This document shows, piece by piece, positions 8,287 to 16,440 of a stretch of 64,000 bases of DNA. Position 1 is the stretch's first letter; each line of letters begins with the position of its first letter. The stretch lies in assembly GCA_015060395.1 (NCBI GenBank), contig SUYP01000008.1, positions 1 to 64,000 on the forward strand. The letters are read 5' to 3'. Both the position numbers and the translations under genes were made by a program. Source of the stretch: Bacteroidales bacterium. GTDB lineage: Bacteria; Bacteroidota; Bacteroidia; Bacteroidales; UBA932. The notes beneath the pieces are model-generated. The model had not been told where the DNA came from. It did not search any database and saw only the letters and a program-made list of their open reading frames with translations.

Positions 8287-9651
8287 TTAGAAATTGTATT
8301 TCACCATCATATTGACACGATGATTGCATACCCAATGAAGATTCTTGGTTGCAAGTCCATACTCATTAAGCTTGCCTCCGTCGTATTCTCCGTACTGGAC
8401 ATTGGTCAGCTGATACTCCAGACCCACATTGAGCTTGCCGATATTGTAGATGATCTGAGGATTGATCCTGTACATCTGATTGATGTTTGAGAATCCGTTG
8501 CCGCAGAAATATACATCAGCCTTTGCGAGTGGCGCAGAAGCAGCTTCAGCGAGACCGAGATTCTTCACATAACCAAGGAAGAGTACTCCCTGCCATTTCT
8601 TTCCATAGCTCATCGAGAGCCAGGAAGAAGAATTGCGAAGAGAAGCATAATTCCAGCTGCCGTCAGAATTCTCACCGATCATCTTTGCATATCCGCTCAT
8701 AAGGTTCATATGCTCGCCACCCTGACCGAATACAGTCTTGGCCTTTACTGCGAATTTCTTGTATGAATACTGAGTGAAGACATAACCGAGGACAGATGTC
8801 TTGCGGTCTGAAACCTTCACGGTATTTCCGTCAAGCTGTCCGAGGACTCTCGGCTTGATGCTTACCATATCAACACCGGCTCTGAGGAGGAAGCCCTTTG
8901 ACTTATATGCAAGGGCAGCATACATTTCAGGAGTCTTACCGTACTTCATATAAAGTGCTGAGCCGCCGATAGGGCCAGTTGACTGGTACTGCATCTGCCA
9001 TATAGCCGCTGCAGAAAGGACCCAATGTTCACCGAGGTTCGCATCCATCTGTGCGAGAGGAGTTCTTGAGAACGGTCCGAATGGAGCTCCTACCTCAAGG
9101 CTGAAAAGATGCGGATGGTCTGCAGCCATAGGATGCCAGGCCTGACCGATCTTTAGACCTACGGAATTCTGCTGTTCCTTGCCGAGTTCCTTCCAGGTTA
9201 TGGTTGCGAATGCCTGGCGAAGACGTGCTGTGGCAGTACCGGAGATCTTAGCGTTGCCTGGGAAATATACACCGGCATTGGTATTCGAGGAATTTGAAAG
9301 ACCCGCATAGAAGTCGCCCTCAATCTTGGCTCCGAAGTGAACATTATTGATGCTGTATCCGCTGACATCCACACCAAGACGTGAAGTAAGTGCAAGGAAA
9401 CGGAAAGAAGAAGTTGCATTGAGGTCTTCTGTTCCAGCCTCATTCATCTTCACATCCTTTGGAAGATAATAGAAGAGGTCTCCGGTTCCTGACACGCTCT
9501 CACGGCTGTCAAAAGCGAAATAGTTACGGATAAAGCCGTAAAGCTTGAAATTGTTCTTAGGTTCAGTCTTCTGCTCCTTCTCGGCAGCAGCTGCATTCAG
9601 TGCGCAGAAAGAAAGAAGAACCACTGAAAGAATCTGGTAAATACGTTTCAT
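8287..9651 (-). CDS. Outer-membrane porin-like beta-barrel protein
   Basis: A 454-aa protein with a clear signal peptide (cleavage near AAAAEK, residue 22), alternating polar and aromatic strands throughout, and a C-terminal phenylalanine (KYNF), all typical of outer-membrane barrels. The opening FKLYGFIRNYFAFDSRES resembles the DcaP-like trimeric porins common in Bacteroidota. The transported solute is unknown. It lies 5 bases upstream of the phosphoesterase in the same direction and probably forms an operon with it. The leader contains a -7-like box, a strong hairpin and one copy of a dispersed repeat. Confidence 0.78.
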   Translation of the reverse strand: MKRIYQILSVVLLSFCALNAAAAEKEQKTEPKNNFKLYGFIRNYFAFDSRESVSGTGDLFYYLPKDVKMNEAGTEDLNATSSFRFLALTSRLGVDVSGYSINNVHFGAKIEGDFYAGLSNSSNTNAGVYFPGNAKISGTATARLRQAFATITWKELGKEQQNSVGLKIGQAWHPMAADHPHLFSLEVGAPFGPFSRTPLAQMDANLGEHWVLSAAAIWQMQYQSTGPIGGSALYMKYGKTPEMYAALAYKSKGFLLRAGVDMVSIKPRVLGQLDGNTVKVSDRKTSVLGYVFTQYSYKKFAVKAKTVFGQGGEHMNLMSGYAKMIGENSDGSWNYASLRNSSSWLSMSYGKKWQGVLFLGYVKNLGLAEAASAPLAKADVYFCGNGFSNINQMYRINPQIIYNIGKLNVGLEYQLTNVQYGEYDGGKLNEYGLATKNLHWVCNHRVNMMVKYNF

Positions 9652-9680
9652 TGTATATCTTTATTATATGTTCATATATA

Positions 9681-9708
9681 GGTCCCTCGACACGCTCGGG
9701 ATGACAAT
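9681..9708 (+). repeat. Dispersed intergenic repeat, copy 1
   Basis: A 28-base unit of the form TCCC...GCTCGGGATGACA, related to copies at 13789 and 16411. It lies between the proposed promoter and the start codon of the porin gene. The ends of the core (TCCC and GGGA) can pair. Confidence 0.65.
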
Positions 9709-9725
9709 GTATATGGATAAGTAAA

Positions 9726-9747
9726 CGGGTCGCCGTAAAGCGACCCG
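9726..9747 (-). terminator. Strong hairpin between the DASS and porin genes
   Basis: CGGGTCGC (9726-9733) and GCGACCCG (9740-9747) form a perfect 8-bp stem with a 6-base loop. It could end transcription of the DASS gene, or act as a 5' leader hairpin, because a TATATTTG box (9755-9748, minus strand) stands directly before it. Confidence 0.55.
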
Positions 9748-9755
9748 CAAATATA
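9748..9755 (-). promoter_or_regulatory. Possible -7 box for the porin-phosphoesterase operon
   Basis: TATATTTG on the minus strand, about 97 bases upstream of the porin start. No TTTG is seen at the usual distance. A hairpin follows immediately, as at the rRNA promoters. Confidence 0.4.
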
Positions 9756-9789
9756 GACATTTTTTCAGTAACTCAGATACTGAATGAAA

Positions 9790-11256
9790 TTATGCCGCAA
9801 ATGGGAAAATCTTGGTGAGCCAGAAGAAGGCGAACACAAGACCGAAGATACCAATCACAGCACCTGCCTTGAGCATATCCTTGGTCTTGATAAGACCTGT
9901 AGAGAATGCGATAGCATTAGGTGGAGTAGAGATAGGCATCAGCATCGCAAGTGAAGCACAGGTAGCAACGAAACAAATCATAGCCTTTTCACCGCCAAAG
10001 CCTGCAAAAGCAGGATTTGCTGAAAGTCCTGACGATACTGCGCAAAGGATAGGGATGAGAAGGGCAGCAGTAGCAGAGTTGCTGATGAAATTTGAGAGCA
10101 GGTAGCATACGAGGCCCGCAACAACGAATACAAGGATGATGGACATCTCACCGAATGGAATTGCATTTACGAGAGTAGCGCCAAGTCCTGTTCCGCCTTT
10201 GGAGATATCGAGCATTGCATAACCGAGGGCAAAACCTCCGGCAACAAGCCAGAGCACGCTCCAGTCGATCTGCTTGATATCTTCCTTATCGAAGGTACCT
10301 GTGCAGACAAATACTGCAAGAGGAATGAGAGCCACGATATTTGAGCTGATACCTGTAAGACTTTCAGTAGCCCAAAGAAGGATAGTCACAGCAAATGTAG
10401 CCCACACAAGATATGTTCTCCAGGTAGTCGGCTTGTCATTCTTCGGAATATTTACCTCAAGTTTCTTGGTAGAGAATGGGAACATAACCTGAAGTACGAC
10501 CCAAGCTACAAGAATCATAATGAGCACGAACGGAATCATATGGATAGCCCACTCACCGAATGATATGCTCATACCGAAATAAGTCTCAAGGTTGGAAACC
10601 GCAGTACCGTTAGGAGGAGTACCGATAGTGGTACCGATACCACCGATATTAGCAGATACCGGGATTGAAAGCGCAAGTGCGATCTTACCTTTGTCTCCCT
10701 CTGGGAATGTTGCAAGTATAGGAGCAAGGAACGCAAGCATCATAGCCGCTGTCGCAGTGTTGCTCATAAACATTGAGAAGAGCGCGATTACCACCAGGAA
10801 ACCAAGGAGCACCATCTTAGGATTGGTACCGAACGGCTTCAAAAGGAATCTTGCGAGAGTGACATCCAGGCCATACTTCTGCGCCATAATTGCGAGTGAG
10901 AATCCACCAAGGAAGAGCATTACAACAGGATCCGCAAAAGCAGACATAATCTTGGTGTAATTCATAATACCCTCAAGTTTCTCTCCAGACGCATCTACCA
11001 TCAGGAAGCCAAGTCCCTTGTTGGAAAGCATAAGGAGAGCCAGGACGATAACCATTACGGATGTTGTCCAGCTTGGAATGATCTCGAAGATCCACATAAG
11101 GGCAGCAAATACAAAAAGAGCGATTGTACGCTGCTGCAGAACTGTAAGTCCCTCAATACCAAAGAAAGATGTAGGGACAGCAAGTAGGAAAATTGTGATC
11201 AGCAACACCAAAGGAAGCAGTACACAATACTTAACTGAAAATTTCTTAGTACCCAT
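9790..11256 (-). CDS. SLC13/DASS family carboxylate transporter
   Basis: A 488-aa membrane protein with about 11-12 hydrophobic segments. The two diagnostic Ser-Asn-Thr/Ser motifs of the divalent anion:sodium symporter (DASS) family are present: SNTATAAMM in the first half and SNSATAALL in the second, each followed by a glycine- or proline-rich helix break, plus the GTPPNGTA and STPPNAIA hairpin tips. Members take up succinate, malate, citrate or sulfate with sodium. It is preceded and followed by its own spacers, so it is probably a single-gene unit. Substrate preference cannot be told from sequence. Confidence 0.9.
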   Translation of the reverse strand: MGTKKFSVKYCVLLPLVLLITIFLLAVPTSFFGIEGLTVLQQRTIALFVFAALMWIFEIIPSWTTSVMVIVLALLMLSNKGLGFLMVDASGEKLEGIMNYTKIMSAFADPVVMLFLGGFSLAIMAQKYGLDVTLARFLLKPFGTNPKMVLLGFLVVIALFSMFMSNTATAAMMLAFLAPILATFPEGDKGKIALALSIPVSANIGGIGTTIGTPPNGTAVSNLETYFGMSISFGEWAIHMIPFVLIMILVAWVVLQVMFPFSTKKLEVNIPKNDKPTTWRTYLVWATFAVTILLWATESLTGISSNIVALIPLAVFVCTGTFDKEDIKQIDWSVLWLVAGGFALGYAMLDISKGGTGLGATLVNAIPFGEMSIILVFVVAGLVCYLLSNFISNSATAALLIPILCAVSSGLSANPAFAGFGGEKAMICFVATCASLAMLMPISTPPNAIAFSTGLIKTKDMLKAGAVIGIFGLVFAFFWLTKIFPFAA

Positions 11257-11299
11257 TATAATTGTTAGTTAGAATATATTTCGCTCCAAAAAACGGCCG

Positions 11300-11307
11300 C
11301 AAAGATA
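11300..11307 (-). promoter_or_regulatory. Possible -7 box for the DASS transporter gene
   Basis: TATCTTTG on the minus strand, 43 bases upstream of the start codon. The -33 region is A/T only, without a clean TTTG. Confidence 0.45.
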
Positions 11308-11330
11308 ACTCTATTTTATAAAATAAAAAA

Positions 11331-11369
11331 CTAAAAGTGAGGCAAGTCGTTGACGAGCCTCACTTTTAG
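11331..11369 (-). terminator. Terminator after gdhA
   Basis: Perfect 13-bp stem (11331-11343 with 11357-11369) and a 13-base loop, 14 bases past the gdhA stop codon, followed on the minus strand by a T-rich run (TTTTTTATTTTA). This ends the korA-korB-gdhA operon. Confidence 0.85.
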
Positions 11370-11383
11370 CGATATGTGTAAAA

Positions 11384-12724
11384 TTAGATGATTCCCTGCT
11401 CGAGCATTGCCTGTGCCACCTTCATAAAGCCGGCGATGTTGGCACCCTTCACATAGTTGATGTAACCGTCTGGCTGAGTACCGTACTTCACACAAGCCTC
11501 GTGGATGTTTGCCATAATGCTATGGAGCTTCTCATCCACTTCTGCAGGACCCCAGCTGATATGCATAGCGTTCTGAGTCATCTCAAGACCTGAAGTTGCC
11601 ACACCACCTGCATTTACAGCCTTGCCAGGAGCGAACATAATGCCAGCCTTCTGGAATGCTGCGATAGCCTCCGGAGTACATCCCATATTCGAAACCTCGG
11701 CAGCAAGCCAGGTACCGTTAGCGAGGAGTTCCTCAGCGTCTGCACCTGTCATCTCATTCTGGAACGCACAAGGCATAGCGATGTCACACTTGATGCTCCA
11801 AGCCTTCTTGCCAGGGTAGAATGTAGCTGAAGGGAACTTGTCTGCGAATGGAGCCACGACGTCATTGTTAGAAGCGCGGAGCTCGAGCATATAAGCGATC
11901 TTCTCTGCATTCATTCCCTCAGGATCGTAGATTGCTCCGTCAGGACCTGAGATAGCGATAACCTTTGCACCAAGCTCTGTAGCCTTTGTAGCGGCGCCCC
12001 AAGCTACGTTACCGAAGCCTGAAAGAGCGATTGTCTTGCCCTTGATATCCTTTCCGGCCATCTGAAGCATATGCTGTACGAAATAGACTGCACCGAAACC
12101 TGTAGCCTCAGGACGGAGGATAGAACCACCCCAGGTAAGGCCCTTGCCTGTGAGGACTCCTGTATTGTACTGCTGAGCGAGCTTCTTGTACATACCGTAC
12201 ATAAAGCCGATTTCACGTCCGCCTACTCCGATATCACCTGCAGGTACGTCCTGGTCAGGACCGATCACCTTCCAGAGTTCAAGCATAAATGCCTGGCAGA
12301 AACGCATAATCTCAGCATCTGACTTTCCTCTTGGGTTGAAGTCCGAACCACCCTTTCCACCGCCCATAGGGAGGGTTGTGAGGGCATTCTTGAATGTCTG
12401 CTCGAAACCGAGGAACTTAAGGATCGAAAGGTTTACTGAAGGATGGAAACGGAGACCGCCCTTGTAAGGTCCGATAGCTGAGTTGAACTGTACTCTGTAA
12501 CCGGTATTTGTCTGAACCTCACCGTTATCATCGATCCAGGTAACCTTGAAGGTAAGGATACGCTCAGGCTCTACGATACGCTCTACGATCTTTGCGTCCT
12601 CGAATTCAGGATGCTGGTTGTAAACTTCCTCGATAGACTCCAATACTTCGTGTACCGCCTGGAGATACTCTTTCTCGTAAGGATACTTGGCCTGGAGTTT
12701 GGCCATCAGATCTGTTGTGTTCAT
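11384..12724 (-). CDS. gdhA: Glutamate dehydrogenase, hexameric, probably NADP-dependent
   Basis: A 446-aa enzyme of the usual hexameric bacterial length, which interconverts 2-oxoglutarate plus ammonia and glutamate. Visible hallmarks are the substrate-binding PMGGGKGGSDFNP loop with its lysine, PAGDIGVGGREIGFMYG, and the nucleotide-binding ALSGFGNVAWG fold. It is the third gene of the korA-korB-gdhA run, 26 bases after korB, with a strong terminator beyond. Linkage to 2-oxoglutarate-forming or -consuming KorAB ties ammonia assimilation to the reductive side of the TCA cycle. NADP preference is inferred from the family, not read from a motif. Confidence 0.96.
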   Translation of the reverse strand: MNTTDLMAKLQAKYPYEKEYLQAVHEVLESIEEVYNQHPEFEDAKIVERIVEPERILTFKVTWIDDNGEVQTNTGYRVQFNSAIGPYKGGLRFHPSVNLSILKFLGFEQTFKNALTTLPMGGGKGGSDFNPRGKSDAEIMRFCQAFMLELWKVIGPDQDVPAGDIGVGGREIGFMYGMYKKLAQQYNTGVLTGKGLTWGGSILRPEATGFGAVYFVQHMLQMAGKDIKGKTIALSGFGNVAWGAATKATELGAKVIAISGPDGAIYDPEGMNAEKIAYMLELRASNNDVVAPFADKFPSATFYPGKKAWSIKCDIAMPCAFQNEMTGADAEELLANGTWLAAEVSNMGCTPEAIAAFQKAGIMFAPGKAVNAGGVATSGLEMTQNAMHISWGPAEVDEKLHSIMANIHEACVKYGTQPDGYINYVKGANIAGFMKVAQAMLEQGII

Positions 12725-12750
12725 TGTCTTGTGTTATTGATTATTGGTTG

Positions 12751-13770
12751 TTATTTCACTTCCCAGGTCGAGCCGCTGCGGAGCAGGTCGTCAACGCACT
12801 GGATCTTAGACTTCGCCTTGACCTCGGCCACCTGATCGCGTACGCCATCATCGTAAGTGACATCCTTCACATCGCGGATTACTCCGAGAGCTACAGGGAA
12901 ATCAGGATACTTCATATCCGCAAGCATCATATGTATGCCGACGTTCTCCGAATGAGCATCGTGTACAAGGATATCGTCCTCAGTGATTCCGTTTTCTCCG
13001 ATTGTAACGACTCTCAGGCCCATTCCGTCAAGCATAATACCCTTGTCACGGTTCTTTCCGAAAAGCATCTTCTCGCCGTGACGGAGAACGATGGTCCTGT
13101 CAGCACGCACTTCCCTGTCAGCAATAAGTTTGTGGGCTCCGTCATTGAATATCACACAATTGGTGAGCATTTCCATAACAGAGCAACCGTCGTGCTTGGC
13201 AGCTGAAAGCATAATCTCCGATGTAAGCTTGAGCTCGGAATCAAGGCTTCTCGCAAAGAAAGTTCCCTTTGCGCCGAGAACAAGGCTTCCCGGATTGAAA
13301 GGATGCTCCACGGTGCCGTAAGGTGAAGTCTTGGAAATGGCCCCGAACTTGGATGTCGGTGAATACTGTCCCTTGGTCAGACCGTAAATCTGATTGTTGA
13401 ACAGGATTATATTTATATCCACATTTCTTCTGATCGCGTGGATGAAGTGGTTTCCTCCGATGGCAAGGGCATCACCGTCTCCGCAGGCCTGCCATACGGT
13501 AAGGTCCGGATTTGCAACCTTGATTCCTGTAGATATAGCGGTTGCACGGCCGTGGATGCTGTGGAAACCATACGTATTCATATAGTAAGGAAGACGGGAT
13601 GAACAACCGATACCGGATACTACTACGTATCTTTCCTTACTGTAACCAAGGGCCTCGGTAACGTCAGGAAGAGACCTCTGCAATGCAGCAAGGACTCCGT
13701 GGTCGCCACAACCCGGACACCATCTAACTTCCTGATCACTCTTGAATTCTTTGAATGTATATCTTGGCAT
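12751..13770 (-). CDS. korB: 2-oxoacid:ferredoxin oxidoreductase, beta subunit
   Basis: A 339-aa thiamine-diphosphate subunit. The cysteines CPGCGDH (Cys18, Cys21) and GIGCSSR supply iron-sulfur ligands, and the TPP/Mg motif GDGDALAIGGNH through NNQIYGLTKGQYSPTS is intact. With the upstream alpha subunit it forms the enzyme that oxidatively decarboxylates a 2-oxoacid to an acyl-CoA, or runs in reverse using reduced ferredoxin. The two-gene fused-alpha form is usually 2-oxoglutarate-specific (KorAB), and the adjoining gdhA supports that; a different 2-oxoacid cannot be excluded. The spacer to korA carries a dispersed repeat. Confidence 0.93.
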   Translation of the reverse strand: MPRYTFKEFKSDQEVRWCPGCGDHGVLAALQRSLPDVTEALGYSKERYVVVSGIGCSSRLPYYMNTYGFHSIHGRATAISTGIKVANPDLTVWQACGDGDALAIGGNHFIHAIRRNVDINIILFNNQIYGLTKGQYSPTSKFGAISKTSPYGTVEHPFNPGSLVLGAKGTFFARSLDSELKLTSEIMLSAAKHDGCSVMEMLTNCVIFNDGAHKLIADREVRADRTIVLRHGEKMLFGKNRDKGIMLDGMGLRVVTIGENGITEDDILVHDAHSENVGIHMMLADMKYPDFPVALGVIRDVKDVTYDDGVRDQVAEVKAKSKIQCVDDLLRSGSTWEVK

Positions 13771-13788
13771 AATGTTTCTTGTTTTATA

Positions 13789-13816
13789 GATCCTTCACTT
13801 CGTTCAGGATGACATT
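13789..13816 (+). repeat. Dispersed intergenic repeat, copy 2
   Basis: Related to the copies at 9681 and 16411, with core TCCT...AGGATGACA. It fills most of the 44-base gap between korB start and korA stop and its end overlaps the korA stop codon (13815-13817). Confidence 0.65.
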
Positions 13817-15644
13817 AGAGGTTTTCCTTTATGGCAGCAACGATTTCCTGTACGAGGAAAGGCTGACCCTGAACCTTGTTATACTGAGTATATTTGAACT
13901 GAGGCATCACACCGCGGAGATAATTTACAAAATGTCCGCTGTTCAGTTCGCAGACAAGGATCTTGTCAAACTTCGAGAACACTTCTTCGGTATTCTTAGG
14001 AAGAGGCATTATGTAATCGAAGTGTGCGAAGCTGATATCAGTTCCCGCTGCACGAACTTCCTGAACTGCAGAAAGGAGATGTCCGAAAGTTCCACCCCAG
14101 CCGACAAGAAGTAGCTTGCCGCTCTCAGGGCCGTTGACCTCGAGTTCAGGAATATAATCGGCAACTCTCTGCACCTTCTCCATACGTTCCTTCACCATCA
14201 GGGCGTGGTTGGCCGGGTCAGAAGACAGCACACCGCTATGATTCTTTTCAAGACCTCCTACACGATGCTCGCACCCAGCCATTCCAGGAACGGCCCATTT
14301 GCGCACCAATGTCTCAGGATCACGTTCGAATGGCTTGTATTCCGTATTAGGATGAGCAAAAGGTGGTACGATCTTCGGATAATCCTTCATCGAAGGTATA
14401 TGCCAAGGCTCCGAGCCATTTCCGAGGAATCCCTCTGTGAGAAGGAGGACAGGAGTCATATGCTCCAATGCGATCTTTGCAGCATTGAATGCAGCATCGA
14501 AACATCCTGCAGGAGAATGAGCCGCCATAACCACCATCGGACATTCACCGTTACGTCCGTAAAGCGCCTGGTTGAGGTCGGTCTGCTCGGTCTTGGTAGG
14601 GATACCGGTAGATGGGCCTGCACGCTGCACGTCGATGACAACAAGCGGAAGCTCGGTCATAACCGCAAGACCGAGAGCCTCAGACTTGAGGGAAAGGCCT
14701 GGACCGGATGTTGTGGTAACTGCAAGGTTTCCTGCAAAAGCGGCACCGATCGCAGTACAGATGCCTGCAATCTCATCTTCTGCCTGGAGTGTCTTTGCTC
14801 CGAGGCTCTTATGTACTGCGAGTTCCTCAAGGATACCAGTCGCAGGAGTAATAGGGTATGAGCCGCAGAATAGAGGCAGTTTAGCCTTCTCGGCAGCAGC
14901 AAGAAGTCCCCAGGCTGTGGCCTGATTACCGGTGATGTTCCTGTAAAGACCCTTTGGCTGATGAGCCGGTTCGATATTATATGTATTAGGTATCGCCTGG
15001 ATGTTGGCAGCATAATTATAGCCGTCCTTGAGCACCTTCTTGTTAGGTTCGATAAGTTCCGGCTTCTTCTTTCCGAACTTGCGCTCAAGATACTGGAAGA
15101 TGTACTCCATCGGACGGTTGTAGATATAGCAGGCCATACCGAGGGTGAACATATTCTTGCATTTAGCAATTGTCTTTCTGTCAAGACCACTGTCCTTGAG
15201 GCTCTCCTCCGTCAGGGTTGTGATCGGAGCTATGATTATGGTCCTGTCTTCAATATAAAGCTCAGCGATAGGATCGTTCTTGAGACCTGCTCTCTTGAGA
15301 CCGTCTTCGTCAAAGGTATCCGAATCAATAAGAACCATAGCTGTTCTCTTAAGCCATTTTGCATTGGCTTTGAGTGCTGCAGGATTCATCGCCACGAGAA
15401 GATCGCAGAAGTCTCCTGGAGTAGTGATGTGCTCGCTTCCGATATGAACCTGGAAGCCTGACACGCCTGATACTGTACCGTGCGGTGCGCGGATTTCTGC
15501 CGGATAATCCGGGAAAGTAGAAAGCTCGTTACCGAAGATGGCTGACATATCTGCAAAAAGAGACCCGGTGAGCTGCATACCATCTCCCGAATCTCCAGCA
15601 AATCTAATGACAACATCTTTAGTATCAATAACCTTATGTTGCAT
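13815..15644 (-). CDS. korA: 2-oxoacid:ferredoxin oxidoreductase, fused gamma-alpha subunit
   Basis: A 609-aa protein with the gamma domain first (IRFAGDSGDGMQLTG, about residues 10-190) and the alpha pyrimidine-binding domain after it (from about 230, with FCGSYPITPATGILEEL and TTTSGPGLSL). This fusion order is characteristic of KorA-type enzymes. It pairs with KorB immediately downstream to convert 2-oxoacids and CoA to acyl-CoA with ferredoxin as electron partner in the cytoplasm. It is first in the korA-korB-gdhA operon. Its stop codon lies inside a copy of the dispersed repeat. Confidence 0.94.
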   Translation of the reverse strand: MQHKVIDTKDVVIRFAGDSGDGMQLTGSLFADMSAIFGNELSTFPDYPAEIRAPHGTVSGVSGFQVHIGSEHITTPGDFCDLLVAMNPAALKANAKWLKRTAMVLIDSDTFDEDGLKRAGLKNDPIAELYIEDRTIIIAPITTLTEESLKDSGLDRKTIAKCKNMFTLGMACYIYNRPMEYIFQYLERKFGKKKPELIEPNKKVLKDGYNYAANIQAIPNTYNIEPAHQPKGLYRNITGNQATAWGLLAAAEKAKLPLFCGSYPITPATGILEELAVHKSLGAKTLQAEDEIAGICTAIGAAFAGNLAVTTTSGPGLSLKSEALGLAVMTELPLVVIDVQRAGPSTGIPTKTEQTDLNQALYGRNGECPMVVMAAHSPAGCFDAAFNAAKIALEHMTPVLLLTEGFLGNGSEPWHIPSMKDYPKIVPPFAHPNTEYKPFERDPETLVRKWAVPGMAGCEHRVGGLEKNHSGVLSSDPANHALMVKERMEKVQRVADYIPELEVNGPESGKLLLVGWGGTFGHLLSAVQEVRAAGTDISFAHFDYIMPLPKNTEEVFSKFDKILVCELNSGHFVNYLRGVMPQFKYTQYNKVQGQPFLVQEIVAAIKENL

Positions 15645-15746
15645 AGCTTGTGTTATAAATTTAAATCAATTGGTTAGATTTTCATACAAATGTATGCTTT
15701 TTTTCTGAATAAGGAATATTAATTCGAAGTTTTTGCAAAAGAAAAA

Positions 15747-15775
15747 GCAGGAACTCCGTCAGAAGGAATTCCTGC
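15747..15775 (-). terminator. Terminator after the Skp-like gene
   Basis: Stem of 11 bp with one mismatch (15747-15757 with 15765-15775), 27 bases beyond the stop codon of the Skp-like gene, followed on the minus strand by TTTTTCTTTT. Confidence 0.75.
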
Positions 15776-15802
15776 CCTTGAAAATATGAGGTTATTATAT
15801 AC

Positions 15803-16375
15803 CTACATCTGTGCCTGAGCTGCCTGAGCCTTAGCCTGAAGTTCTGCCTGAAGAGTCTCGAGAGTCCTTCCCTCTGGAATACCGAGAGCAGTTCTTGCCT
15901 CCGGTGTAAGGTTAAGTCCCTGAGCTGGATCAAAATAAAGAAGTGTGCTGAGCTCAAATACTACAGACAGGCCCTTTGCCTTTGCAAGATCTGTAACAGT
16001 CTTCTGAGCCTTTTCATAGATAGGGGCCTGAAGCTGCTGCTGGAGCTGCTGAAGTTCCTGCTGGAGGCTCTGCTGTGTCTGCTCGAGTCTGGACTGGATC
16101 TCCATTATCTCCTTCTCCTTGCTCTCACGGATTGCAGGAGTCCAGGTCTCTGCCTTCTGCTGATACTGCTGTGCCTTGGTCTGGTACTCTTCATACATAG
16201 AGACGAGGATCTCTTCATTAGTCTTCTGGTTCTCCTCCATTGTAGCCCTTGCTGCATCCATTTCTGGCATAAGCATCACGAGTTCATTGAAATCAACGTA
16301 TGCCCATTTGAAATCCTGAGCAGAAGCAGCCACTGACATAATTGCCATTGCGGCGATGATAATGATTCTTTTCAT
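15803..16375 (-). CDS. Periplasmic chaperone of the OmpH/Skp family
   Basis: A 190-aa protein with a cleavable signal peptide (ASA|QD, about residue 19), the FAYVDF-like strand KWAYVDFNEL, a long glutamine- and glutamate-rich coiled coil (about 45-120) and the closing beta strand around VVFELSTLLYFD. Skp-like trimers hold unfolded outer-membrane proteins on their way to BamA. It follows bamA in the same direction after 65 bases, a standard pairing. A second, membrane-anchored member lies at 21506. The alanine- and glutamine-rich tail (AELQAKAQAAQAQM) looks disordered. Confidence 0.9.
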   Translation of the reverse strand: MKRIIIIAAMAIMSVAASAQDFKWAYVDFNELVMLMPEMDAARATMEENQKTNEEILVSMYEEYQTKAQQYQQKAETWTPAIRESKEKEIMEIQSRLEQTQQSLQQELQQLQQQLQAPIYEKAQKTVTDLAKAKGLSVVFELSTLLYFDPAQGLNLTPEARTALGIPEGRTLETLQAELQAKAQAAQAQM

Positions 16376-16410
16376 AATTTTATCTTACAGTTAATAATTA
16401 TTCATATTCA

Positions 16411-16439
16411 GGTTCCCTCGTCAAACTCGGGATGACAGT
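16411..16439 (+). repeat. Dispersed intergenic repeat, copy 3
   Basis: Same family as the units at 9681 and 13789, with core TCCC...CTCGGGATGACA. It occupies the bamA-to-skp spacer and ends one base before the bamA stop codon. Confidence 0.65.
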
Positions 16440-16440
16440 G

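Noticed and set aside
830..9651. Whether the glycosidase and porin genes form a polysaccharide utilisation locus
   Set aside because: No SusC/SusD pair, hybrid two-component sensor or ECF sigma factor is present, so I do not call a PUL.
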